From Porphyromonadaceae bacterium UBA7572 (GTDB lineage Bacteria; Bacteroidota; Bacteroidia; Bacteroidales; Muribaculaceae), in contig DLLC01000046.1 of NCBI GenBank assembly GCA_002476625.1, positions 413 to 9,052 on the forward strand: 8,640 bases of DNA. Reading direction: 5' to 3'. This document shows, one piece after another, positions 1 to 5,998 of the stretch. How positions within the stretch are numbered: position 1 is the stretch's first letter; each line of letters begins with the position of its first letter. A program made the translations under genes and the position numbers. Below the pieces are notes generated by a model that was not told the origin of the DNA, did no database searches, and worked only from the letters and a program-made list of their open reading frames with translations.

Positions 1-84
1 ATTACGGCAGAACGGGCTGTTACGCCCAGTGAAACTCACAGCAGCGGGACTGTTCGGGACTTACACTCGATTCCATACCAATGC
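1..84 (-). promoter_or_regulatory. Cobalamin riboswitch, 5' part (runs off left edge)
   Basis: Read on the minus strand, this stretch holds the conserved cobalamin-riboswitch core pattern: GGAATC, then GTGTAA, then a C-rich turn with GAACAG, then CCCGCTGCTGTGA. The family consensus is GGAA..GGTG.AA.TCC..ACAG.CCCGC..CTGTGA. It begins just downstream of a strong promoter and continues beyond position 1, so the regulatory half and the controlled gene are outside the window. Members of this family bind adenosyl- or methylcobalamin in the 5' UTR and usually repress B12 uptake or B12-dependent pathway genes. The gene to the left is therefore probably a B12 transporter (BtuB-like TonB receptor), a cobamide enzyme or a B12-independent isozyme; that last step is inference. 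Confidence 0.8.
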
Positions 85-89
85 GGCTG

Positions 90-120
90 CAAAGATACTG
101 CTTTTTTTGTGATTGCACAA
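90..120 (-). promoter_or_regulatory. Bacteroidetes-type promoter of the riboswitch transcript
   Basis: On the minus strand, TATCTTTG (positions 97 to 90) is a perfect TAnnTTTG -7 element. A TTG (120 to 118) sits 20 bases upstream, at the -33 position. Transcription should start near 84, which places the cobalamin aptamer at the very 5' end of the RNA. The promoter lies in the short gap after the nuclease gene, so the B12 locus is expressed independently of the defence-like operon. Confidence 0.75.
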
Positions 121-178
121 GCCTGTTTCTATTCTGACAAGGCAACCGCAAAACAATAGCATCATCAATCACAGGCTT
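108..178 (-). repeat. Nested inverted repeats after the nuclease gene
   Basis: AAGCCTGT (119-126) has a perfect inverted partner ACAGGCTT (171-178), separated by 44 bases. TGTGATTG (108-115) has an overlapping partner CAATCACA (167-174). The two pairings share bases at 171-174, so they are alternatives. There is no T-run on the minus strand after the stem, so a standard intrinsic terminator is not supported, although this is where the operon should end. The ATCAATCAC motif inside (164-172) also occurs upstream of the methyltransferase. Confidence 0.45.
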
Positions 179-192
179 ACGGGACTCTCCTC

Positions 193-1320
193 TCACTTCG
201 CACTCTTCCTTCTGTTGCACTCTCTGCACAGCATCTGGCAGTTCTCCTCTACGGTGCGCCCGCCGTCGCGCCATGGGGTGATGTGGTCGCCTTCCATGAA
301 TTCTATCCCTAACTCTTTGCCGCAGAGTGCGCAGCGGTGGCCTTGCCGCTCCCACACGGCGAGCTTGATGCTATCGGGAAAGGCGCGCAGGTCGAGGTGG
401 CGCTCATCACCGGTGAGCACGTAGGGAATGATGCCTTTCTGGTTTTGTATCTCACCGTTGTCGCGAATAAGCTCGGCTGTGCGCTTCTCCAGGGCTGCGA
501 TGTCGAGAGGCTGCGTGTGGTAGGCATCATAGAGCTTCGCCCAGTCGAGGCCTTTCATGATGCCTTTGAATTTTTTGGGGTTGAAAGTGGCGATGGCCCA
601 GTGCAGCACATTTTGAAAATAGCTCCACAGCGGTCCTGCGCCAGGATCGTGCTGGTGACGTGCCATATAGTCGACAGCTGTGGTGGGGTGTCCGGCGCGC
701 GATTCATGTTCGGCCATCCACTCTAAGGCTTTTTTCAGGAAGTCTTGGCGTATGGGCGATCCGTTCACCAGATCCTTCCCGAGGCGGGCGGCTCCACAGC
801 CCGTTTTGGAGAAGTGGCGCTTGGCGTCGCTCACAAAGGGGCCGGCATAGATGGCGTTGCGGATTTCCTGCTCGTTGAGTTCCTTGCCGGCAATGTTGAT
901 GGTCTTGAACCACGCTAATTTTTCCGACTCCTCGCCCTCGCACACGTAGATGGTGAGGCGGTAGTCGAGAATCTGCCGCTGCACGTCGGCAGGCTGGTTG
1001 AAGAAGTTTTTGAAATCGTAGGAGAATTTGCCTGCCACATACTCGCACAGCGAGAGTGTGCGCTGCTGTCCGTCCATCACCTCGTAGGGGCATTCGGCAT
1101 CGTGGCTGCGCCGCACCCAGTACATCACGTTGAGCGGATAGCCGTGCAGCACGGTGGTGATGACGGCTTGCTGCTCCTTCTCGTTGTAGATAAACTCTCG
1201 CTGGTAGGGCGGCCGAATGTCGAGCAGTCCGTCATAGCCACGCACGCCTTGTTCCTCATTGTTGATGTAACCTTTGGTAATCTCACCAACGGTGACTTCT
1301 ATTTGCTTGATGGTCATCAT
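193..1320 (-). CDS. DUF262-HNH nuclease of a restriction-like module
   Basis: This 375-residue protein joins two domains. The N-terminal half is DUF262 (GmrS-type, ParB/Srx-like fold): RPPYQR at 36-41, the signature DGQQR at 83-87, and INIAG followed by QEIRN at 141-155. The C-terminal half ends in a zinc-ribbon HNH nuclease: CxxC at 330/333, DHITPW at 345-350, Asn360 and CxxCN at 365-369. All catalytic and metal-binding positions look intact. In known relatives (GmrSD, BrxU, SspE) DUF262 hydrolyses NTP and senses modified DNA, while the partner domain, usually DUF1524, nicks or cuts. Here a classical HNH replaces DUF1524. The start has two adjacent Met codons (1320 and 1317) and either could be used. 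The gene follows the methyltransferase by 15 bases and is surely cotranscribed. It is probably the cutting part of a restriction-modification-like system; whether it cuts unmethylated or modified DNA cannot be read from the sequence. Confidence 0.85.
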   Translation of the reverse strand: MMTIKQIEVTVGEITKGYINNEEQGVRGYDGLLDIRPPYQREFIYNEKEQQAVITTVLHGYPLNVMYWVRRSHDAECPYEVMDGQQRTLSLCEYVAGKFSYDFKNFFNQPADVQRQILDYRLTIYVCEGEESEKLAWFKTINIAGKELNEQEIRNAIYAGPFVSDAKRHFSKTGCGAARLGKDLVNGSPIRQDFLKKALEWMAEHESRAGHPTTAVDYMARHQHDPGAGPLWSYFQNVLHWAIATFNPKKFKGIMKGLDWAKLYDAYHTQPLDIAALEKRTAELIRDNGEIQNQKGIIPYVLTGDERHLDLRAFPDSIKLAVWERQGHRCALCGKELGIEFMEGDHITPWRDGGRTVEENCQMLCRECNRRKSAK

Positions 1321-1335
1321 AGTTTTGTAAATTGT

Positions 1336-2403
1336 TTAGTGCTTGATGCGTTTGATAAATATTCTTGTGAATTGACGTTTGCCATTTACAACTGCGCATC
1401 CCCCTCTGTCTTCTGGATGGACTTTGTACCCGATTAACTTTAAAATTTCTTTTGGTGCAGAAGCTCTTGTATTTCCACTTGCTTGCCAAATGATTTCAAA
1501 CTGATGCGGGCAATATTTATCTAAGAAAGTTAAAGGTACGCCCATTATCCCATCGTAGTCAAATGGAATATTTTGTGTTCTGTTCACATTGATTGCATCA
1601 TAATTGTCATATTTAGGGTATTCATCAGGTGTGTACCGACAAACTAAATCGAGTTCTTCGTTTCGTTTTTGAATCTCTAAATTGGTGAACCATGTTACTC
1701 CGGATACACGAACCATCCCTTTCCTGTGGTCTCCTGCTGTGGCTATATCTTCGTATGGGGAGAAAAAATGTGCTGCCGCACCCTTAAATCCGTATCCGAG
1801 CCATACTTTATTTTCTTGAATAAGTGGAAATAAATCTCTGTATGTGATGTTCATTTGCCGTCCTACGATGATGAATTTCTTGTTGTACTTTATGAGTTGG
1901 GCAATGTATTCGCGGAATAGGGAGAATGGTGGGTTGGTGGCCACGATGTCGGCCTCTTGGAGCAGTTCTATGCATTCGGGCGAGCGAAAGTCGCCAGTCT
2001 GGAGTGTGCTCATCACATTACGGTCGTTTTGCAGAAGCAGACGCACGTCGGCGAGGTCCACCGCTCCATCGCCGTTCTCATCGGTCACTTCGGTGATTTC
2101 CACTTTGTATGCCACTTTTTTCGGCTCGTCGTCGTCGCCCTCGAAGTGGATTACCAGTTCGTGGCCCTGCACGGGCGATCCGTTGTAGCAGGTGCAGATG
2201 AGCTTTTTCAGCCCAAGCTGATTGAAGCGTAGCGCGAAGTATTTGAAAAAGTTGCTCTCGTAGGGGTCGTCACAGTTGCAGAGCACCACTTTTCCGCGGA
2301 AGTGCTGCCAGTAGTGCTGTAGCTCGCGCTCAATGTCGGACAGCTGGGTGTAGAACTCGTCTTTTTTTGCCGCCTTGGCGGCGTTAAGATTCCTGTTGGC
2401 CAT
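1336..2403 (-). CDS. EcoRI-family DNA adenine-N6 methyltransferase
   Basis: This 355-residue protein clearly resembles M.EcoRI (326 residues), which methylates adenine in GAATTC using S-adenosylmethionine. Shared landmarks are KKDEFYTQLSDIE at 13-25, CNCDDPYES at 42-50, GLKKLI at 64-69, GDFRSPECIELL at 137-148, the catalytic motif IV NPPF at 157-160 followed by SLFREYIAQLIKYNKKF, and PKYDNYDAINVN followed by DYDGIMGVP in the C-terminal half. The extra length is mostly an acidic insert around 86-125 that holds an EF-hand-like DENGDGAVD. The target site may or may not be GAATTC. The gene leads the operon with the DUF262-HNH nuclease and would protect host DNA or mark it for that enzyme. Its leader is long and structured. 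Base composition changes abruptly inside the gene: sampled 60-base blocks are about 62% GC at 2041-2100 but 28-33% GC at 1441-1620. This suggests that the C-terminal half came from a different donor. Confidence 0.92.
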   Translation of the reverse strand: MANRNLNAAKAAKKDEFYTQLSDIERELQHYWQHFRGKVVLCNCDDPYESNFFKYFALRFNQLGLKKLICTCYNGSPVQGHELVIHFEGDDDEPKKVAYKVEITEVTDENGDGAVDLADVRLLLQNDRNVMSTLQTGDFRSPECIELLQEADIVATNPPFSLFREYIAQLIKYNKKFIIVGRQMNITYRDLFPLIQENKVWLGYGFKGAAAHFFSPYEDIATAGDHRKGMVRVSGVTWFTNLEIQKRNEELDLVCRYTPDEYPKYDNYDAINVNRTQNIPFDYDGIMGVPLTFLDKYCPHQFEIIWQASGNTRASAPKEILKLIGYKVHPEDRGGCAVVNGKRQFTRIFIKRIKH

Positions 2404-2412
2404 AGGTTTGGT

Positions 2413-2468
2413 GTGATTGATAGTTAAAAAGTCTGCTTTTTGATTCAGTGCATGCCACTATCAATCAC
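2413..2468 (-). promoter_or_regulatory. 12-bp inverted repeat with inner hairpin at methyltransferase start
   Basis: GTGATTGATAGT (2413-2424) and ACTATCAATCAC (2457-2468) are perfect 12-base inverted repeats. Inside the spacer, AAAAAG (2426-2431) and CTTTTT (2436-2441) form a second hairpin with a 4-base loop. In the minus-strand RNA the long helix ends 9 bases before the methyltransferase AUG, so it would cover the translation-initiation region. It could instead be a protein operator at DNA level, but no controller gene is present in the window. Confidence 0.6.
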
Positions 2469-2492
2469 GCCTTCACGCAAAAAGGGCGTGAT
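2464..2492 (-). promoter_or_regulatory. Competing 8-bp hairpin in methyltransferase leader
   Basis: ATCACGCC (2464-2471) pairs with GGCGTGAT (2485-2492) around a 13-base loop. Its left arm shares bases 2464-2468 with the right arm of the 2413/2457 inverted repeat, so only one of the two stems can exist at a time. A third option, TCACGC (2473-2478) with GCGTGA (2486-2491), would free the shared bases. The arrangement resembles an expression platform. Confidence 0.5.
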
Positions 2493-2705
2493 GCTCTTAT
2501 TGCGTTCAGCTATGAGGCAGCCTCGGAATGGAAACCTCAACCCGTCAAATAAGAATGCACCACGCCCTATGGCGTAGATGCATTGCTATAAAATGACAGG
2601 TCAAGGCATTACATACCGAATGCCCGTTCACGAAATTATTTCATGCTGCGTTTGTGTTATTTCCAAAAAGTTTCCGAGGCTTTTGGCTGAACGCGAAATA
2701 ATAGC
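2493..2705 (-). ncRNA. Unrecognised branched structured RNA in methyltransferase leader
   Basis: No protein gene fits here, but long-range complementarity is dense. P1: 2502-2510 with 2686-2694 (GCGTTCAGC, 9 bp), extended by 2497-2501/2697-2701 and 2493-2495/2703-2705. P2: 2520-2528 with 2672-2680 (GCCTCGGAA, 9 bp), then 2529-2534/2660-2665 (6 bp) across a 6-base bulge. Inside P2 lie P3 (2537-2547/2594-2604, 11 bp) capped by the hairpin 2554-2584 (6 + 5 bp, loop CTAT), and the hairpin 2605-2624 (6 bp). P3 pairs fully only in the minus-strand RNA, where three positions become G-U wobbles; on the plus strand they are A-C mismatches. That indicates the strand. The element could be a 5' leader of the methyltransferase operon or a separate, processed RNA. 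It does not match the tmRNA, RNase P, SRP or SAM-I cores I know. Confidence 0.55.
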
Positions 2706-2745
2706 GAATGCTCTATGTTGTTTTTAATCCACGATGTAAATGTAT

Positions 2746-2771
2746 GCGAGTGAAAGCCGTAGCTTACTCGC
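2746..2771 (-). ncRNA. 5' hairpin of the putative leader RNA
   Basis: GCGAGT (2746-2751) pairs with ACTCGC (2766-2771), and AAGC (2754-2757) with GCTT (2762-2765), around a CGTA loop with a 2-base bulge. It sits exactly where a minus-strand transcript from the promoter-like element at 2780-2807 would begin, and may be a 5'-terminal stabilising hairpin of the same RNA. Confidence 0.4.
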
Positions 2772-2779
2772 CCACAGTG

Positions 2780-2807
2780 TAAAGTTACAAATAAAATTCA
2801 GAAACAA
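2780..2807 (-). promoter_or_regulatory. Possible minus-strand promoter for leader RNA and methyltransferase operon
   Basis: On the minus strand TAACTTTA (2787 to 2780) matches TAnnTTTG except for the last base. A TTG (2807 to 2805) lies 17 bases upstream, slightly shorter than the usual 19-20. I found no better match between here and the methyltransferase start, so this is the best candidate. It would give a leader of about 370 bases. Confidence 0.4.
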
Positions 2808-2860
2808 TGGCCATTCCGGTGAAAAATCTTTTATTTTGCGCATAGGTGGCGCTCGATGGA

Positions 2861-2892
2861 TTTTAGTGAACGGCATTTTAATTGTATATTTG
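2861..2892 (+). promoter_or_regulatory. Promoter of the C69 dipeptidase gene
   Basis: TATATTTG at 2885-2892 is a perfect TAnnTTTG -7 element. The -33 region (TTTTAG at 2861-2866) is only a partial match. Transcription should start near 2898, giving a 5' UTR of about 40 bases that is AT-rich and has no Shine-Dalgarno sequence. It points away from the methyltransferase promoter, with roughly 50-80 bases between them. Confidence 0.65.
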
Positions 2893-2937
2893 TGAGTGAA
2901 TGAGTATTACACAAGAACATAATATATATAAATCGAA

Positions 2938-4596
2938 ATGAAAAAATGGATTGCATTTTTGGCGGCGGCGATGGGCGTGGCCGCCGGCAGTGAGGCTTGC
3001 ACAAGCATTATTGTGGGCAAGGACGCGAGTGTGGACGGCTCGGTGATGTGCACTTACAGTTGCGACTCGTACGGCACTTTCCACCCGATGTATCACTTCC
3101 CCGCCGCCAAGCACGCGAAAGGGGAGATGCGCAGAATTTTCGACCGCGACAGCCGAGAGTATCATGGCGAGATTCCTGAGGCCCCCGTCACCTACAATGT
3201 GGTGGGCAATATGAATGAGTGGCAGGTGACCATTGGCGAGACCACTTTCGGCGGACGGCACGAGCTGGTGGACAGCACTGGCATTATGGATTATGGTAGC
3301 CTGATGAATGTGGCGCTTCAGCGCTCAAAGACCGCGTGCGAGGCCATAGGGGTGATGACTAATATTGCCGAGACTTACGGTTACAATAGCGAGGGCGAGT
3401 CGTTCACCGTGTGCGACCCTCGTGAGGCGTGGATTTTGGAGATGGTGGGCTGTGGCGCTGGCTCCAAGAGCGTGGCTTGGGTGGCGGTGCGCATTCCCGA
3501 TGACGCTATCAGCGCGCACGCCAATCAGTCGCGCATTCGTAAGTTCGACCAAAAAGACAAGAAGAATGTGATGTATTCAAAAAACTGCATCACTTTTGCC
3601 CGCCAGAAGGGCTGGTTCAGTGGCAAGGACGCCGACTTCAGTTTTGCCATGGCCTACTGCCCGCCCGACTTTGGCGCACTGCGCTATTGCGAGGCGCGCG
3701 TGTGGAGCTTCTTCAATCATTTTACCGACGGCTTCAGCAAGTATCTGCCTTATGCCATGGGGGAGAATCCCGATTCCGAGCCTATGCCGCTGTGGGTGGT
3801 GCCTAACAAAAAGTTAGGCCTTCAAGATGTGCTCAATGTGCTGCGCGACCACTATGAGGGCACCCCGATGGCGCTCGACGCAGATCCGGGGCAGGGCATC
3901 TACGAAGCACCGTACCGCCCCACGCCGCTTTCTTTTGAGGTGGATGGCAAGAAATATTTCAACGAGCGGCCTATCTCCACGCAGCAGAGCGCCTTCGTGT
4001 GGATAGGGCAGATGCGCGCCCACATGCCCAGGGAGGTGGGCGGCGTGCTGTGGTTTGCCAACGACGACAGCAACATGGTGCCGTTCACGCCCGTGTATTG
4101 CTGCAGCACCGATGTGCCCGACTGCTACAAGGAGGAGGGCTGCGATGCCGTCACGTTCTCGATGGATAATGCTTTCTGGGTGTGCAACTGGGTGAGCAAC
4201 ATGGTGTATCCGCGCTACAGCATGATGATGCCCACGCTTGCCGCTGTGCGCGACTCGCTCCAAGCCGACTATTTCACCGCCCAGCCGCAGATTGAAGCTG
4301 AGGCTTTGGCACTTCAGGGCGCAAGTCCCTACCAGGCGGTGGCACGCCTCACGGCCTACAGCAAAGAGAAAGGCGCACAGATGCTCACCGCATGGCGCGC
4401 TCTCGCCACCAAGCTGATCGTGAAATACAACGATGGCTTGTGCAAGACGGAGAAAAACGGCAAATTCTTGCTGAAGAAGGGTGGATTCAAGACCGAGTTC
4501 ACCCGCCCGGGCTACAGCGATAAGGTGAAGAAATACCTGATAGAGCAAACTGGTGACCGCTACGCCATTCCCGCGTGGGACAAGTCGGCGCATTGA
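2938..4596 (+). CDS. Secreted family C69 dipeptidase (PepD-like)
   Basis: This 552-residue protein begins with a signal peptide (MKK, then a hydrophobic stretch to about residue 16, then GSEA) followed at once by Cys21 in ACTSIIVGKDAS. In family C69 (N-terminal-nucleophile hydrolases, Lactobacillus PepD type) this Cys is the catalytic residue and is exposed by cleavage of the preceding segment. Further family landmarks are GSVMCTYSCD near 34-43, GETTFGGR near 100-107, YGYNSEGESFTVCDPREAW near 147-165 and NIA-type residues between them. The length is usual for Bacteroidales members. It should act in the periplasm or at the surface, releasing amino acids from dipeptides. The residues before the Cys (SEA) do not make a good lipobox, so a lipoprotein is less likely. 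It is the only plus-strand gene, has its own promoter and ends at a strong terminator. Confidence 0.9.
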   Translation: MKKWIAFLAAAMGVAAGSEACTSIIVGKDASVDGSVMCTYSCDSYGTFHPMYHFPAAKHAKGEMRRIFDRDSREYHGEIPEAPVTYNVVGNMNEWQVTIGETTFGGRHELVDSTGIMDYGSLMNVALQRSKTACEAIGVMTNIAETYGYNSEGESFTVCDPREAWILEMVGCGAGSKSVAWVAVRIPDDAISAHANQSRIRKFDQKDKKNVMYSKNCITFARQKGWFSGKDADFSFAMAYCPPDFGALRYCEARVWSFFNHFTDGFSKYLPYAMGENPDSEPMPLWVVPNKKLGLQDVLNVLRDHYEGTPMALDADPGQGIYEAPYRPTPLSFEVDGKKYFNERPISTQQSAFVWIGQMRAHMPREVGGVLWFANDDSNMVPFTPVYCCSTDVPDCYKEEGCDAVTFSMDNAFWVCNWVSNMVYPRYSMMMPTLAAVRDSLQADYFTAQPQIEAEALALQGASPYQAVARLTAYSKEKGAQMLTAWRALATKLIVKYNDGLCKTEKNGKFLLKKGGFKTEFTRPGYSDKVKKYLIEQTGDRYAIPAWDKSAH

Positions 4597-4635
4597 AATT
4601 AGCTTCGATATTACAGAGTATAGTGTAAAAATGGA

Positions 4636-4671
4636 AAATCGGCAGGACATTCACACACGCCCTGCCGATTT
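4636..4671. terminator. Bidirectional intrinsic terminator between dipeptidase gene and glyA
   Basis: AAATCGGCAGG (4636-4646) and CCTGCCGATTT (4661-4671) form an 11-bp stem with a 14-base loop between two convergent genes. On the minus strand the stem is followed by TTCCATTTTT, a good U-rich tail for the glyA transcript. On the plus strand it is followed by ATTATAT, a weaker tail for the dipeptidase transcript. Confidence 0.85.
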
Positions 4672-4701
4672 ATTATATGCTTCAGATAACGGATCGGAAT
4701 C

Positions 4702-5982
4702 TTACCATGCGAAGATAGGGTAGTCCTTCATGATGGCGTTCACCTTCTGGCGCACGGCGGTGATGTTGGCCTCGCTTTCGGGGTCGCGGAGCACGGTGTC
4801 GATCAGTTCGACGATTTCGGGCATCAGCTCCTCTTTTGCGCCACGGGTGGTCATGGCCGGTGTGCCTATGCGCAGGCCGGATGTCTGGAAGGCGCTGCGA
4901 GAGTCGTATGGCACCATATTCTTGTTCACTGTGATGTCGGCTGCCACGAGTGCGTTTTCAGCCACCTTGCCAGTGAGCTCGGGGAACTTGGTGCGCAGGT
5001 CGATGAGCATGCAGTGGTTCTCGGTGCCACCGGAGCAAATTTTATAGCCCTTGTCCACAAAGGCTTGTGCCATGACAGCGGCGTTTTTCTTCACTTGTGT
5101 GGCGTAGGTCTTGAACTCGGGCTGGAGTGCTTCGCCAAATGCCACGGCCTTGGCCGCAATCACGTGTTCCAGCGGACCGCCTTGCACGCCGGGGAATACG
5201 GCAGAGTCGAGCAGCGACGACATTTTACGCACCACGCCTTTCTTGGTGGTCTTTCCCCAAGGGTTGTCGAAATCCTTGCCGAGCAGGATAATGCCGCCAC
5301 GAGGGCCACGGAGCGTCTTGTGGGTGGTGGAAGTGACGATGTGGGCGTATTGCAGTGGGTTTTTGAGAAGACCTGCCGCAATAAGTCCGGCGGGGTGGGC
5401 CATGTCAATCATCAGGAGTGCGCCCACCTTGTCGGCAATGGCACGCATACGGGCGTAGTCCCAGTCGCGGCTGTAGGCGCTTGCTCCGCCAATGATGAGT
5501 TTCGGGCGCTCGCGCATGGCCACTTCTTCCATCATGTCGTAGTCCACCAGGCCGTCGCTCTCTTTCACGTCGTATTCACAGTCGTGGAACATCATGCCGG
5601 AGAAGTTCACCGGACTGCCGTGTGAAAGGTGACCGCCCATGGCAAGGTTGAGGCCCATAAACTTGTCGCCCGGTTTGAGGCAGGCGAGGAATACCGCCAT
5701 ATTGGCTTGCGCGCCAGAGTGTGGCTGCACGTTGGCATATTCAGCGCCAAAAAGTTTTTTGATACGCTCAATGGCTATGTTCTCGCTTTCGTCCACGCAT
5801 TGGCAACCGCCGTAATAGCGGTGGCCAGGATAGCCTTCGGCGTATTTGTTTGTAAGGCAGCTGCCCATGGCCTGCATTACTTGGGGGCTTACAAAATTCT
5901 CGCTTGCTATCAGCTCCATGCCTTTGCGCTGTCGCTGATTCTCCTTCTCAATGATGCTGAAGATTTCGTTGTCTTGGTACAT
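4702..5982 (-). CDS. glyA: Serine hydroxymethyltransferase
   Basis: This 426-residue protein interconverts serine and glycine while loading one-carbon units on tetrahydrofolate, in the cytoplasm. It shows the full set of family motifs: ELIASENF at 23-30, NKYAEGYPGHRYYGG at 45-59, HSGAQAN at 88-94, the pyridoxal-phosphate site STTHKTLRGPRGG at 218-230 with Lys222 as Schiff-base lysine, and RIGTPAMTTRG near 371-381. The length is typical. The open frame continues to 6174, but those 64 extra codons overlap the end of the flavin reductase gene and have no family similarity, so the start is MYQDNEIF at 5982. It lies 16 bases after the flavin reductase gene with no terminator between, so the two are cotranscribed. 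Confidence 0.97.
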   Translation of the reverse strand: MYQDNEIFSIIEKENQRQRKGMELIASENFVSPQVMQAMGSCLTNKYAEGYPGHRYYGGCQCVDESENIAIERIKKLFGAEYANVQPHSGAQANMAVFLACLKPGDKFMGLNLAMGGHLSHGSPVNFSGMMFHDCEYDVKESDGLVDYDMMEEVAMRERPKLIIGGASAYSRDWDYARMRAIADKVGALLMIDMAHPAGLIAAGLLKNPLQYAHIVTSTTHKTLRGPRGGIILLGKDFDNPWGKTTKKGVVRKMSSLLDSAVFPGVQGGPLEHVIAAKAVAFGEALQPEFKTYATQVKKNAAVMAQAFVDKGYKICSGGTENHCMLIDLRTKFPELTGKVAENALVAADITVNKNMVPYDSRSAFQTSGLRIGTPAMTTRGAKEELMPEIVELIDTVLRDPESEANITAVRQKVNAIMKDYPIFAW

Positions 5983-5998
5983 AGTTTGATTTTGTAAT

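Noticed and set aside
20..355. 111-residue minus-strand ORF spanning the nuclease gene end and the riboswitch
   Set aside because: It is in a different frame from the HNH domain, is Arg-rich, and crosses a promoter and a riboswitch core.
2493..2705. tmRNA, RNase P RNA, SRP RNA or SAM-I riboswitch
   Set aside because: None of the conserved core strings of these families is present on either strand. 6S RNA could not be fully excluded, but the multi-branched apical part does not fit its long rod shape.
2413..2771. Retron msr-msd or group II intron RNA
   Set aside because: No reverse transcriptase is nearby, no domain V-like hairpin is seen, and the helix arrangement does not match the a1/a2 layout of retrons.
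3814..4650. 278-residue ORF antisense to the dipeptidase gene
   Set aside because: It mirrors a GC-rich coding frame, its composition is typical of antisense shadow ORFs, and it runs through the terminator stem.
5014..5625. 203-residue ORF antisense to glyA
   Set aside because: It has a His/Val/Gly-rich antisense composition with no domain, and it lies fully inside glyA, which is certain.
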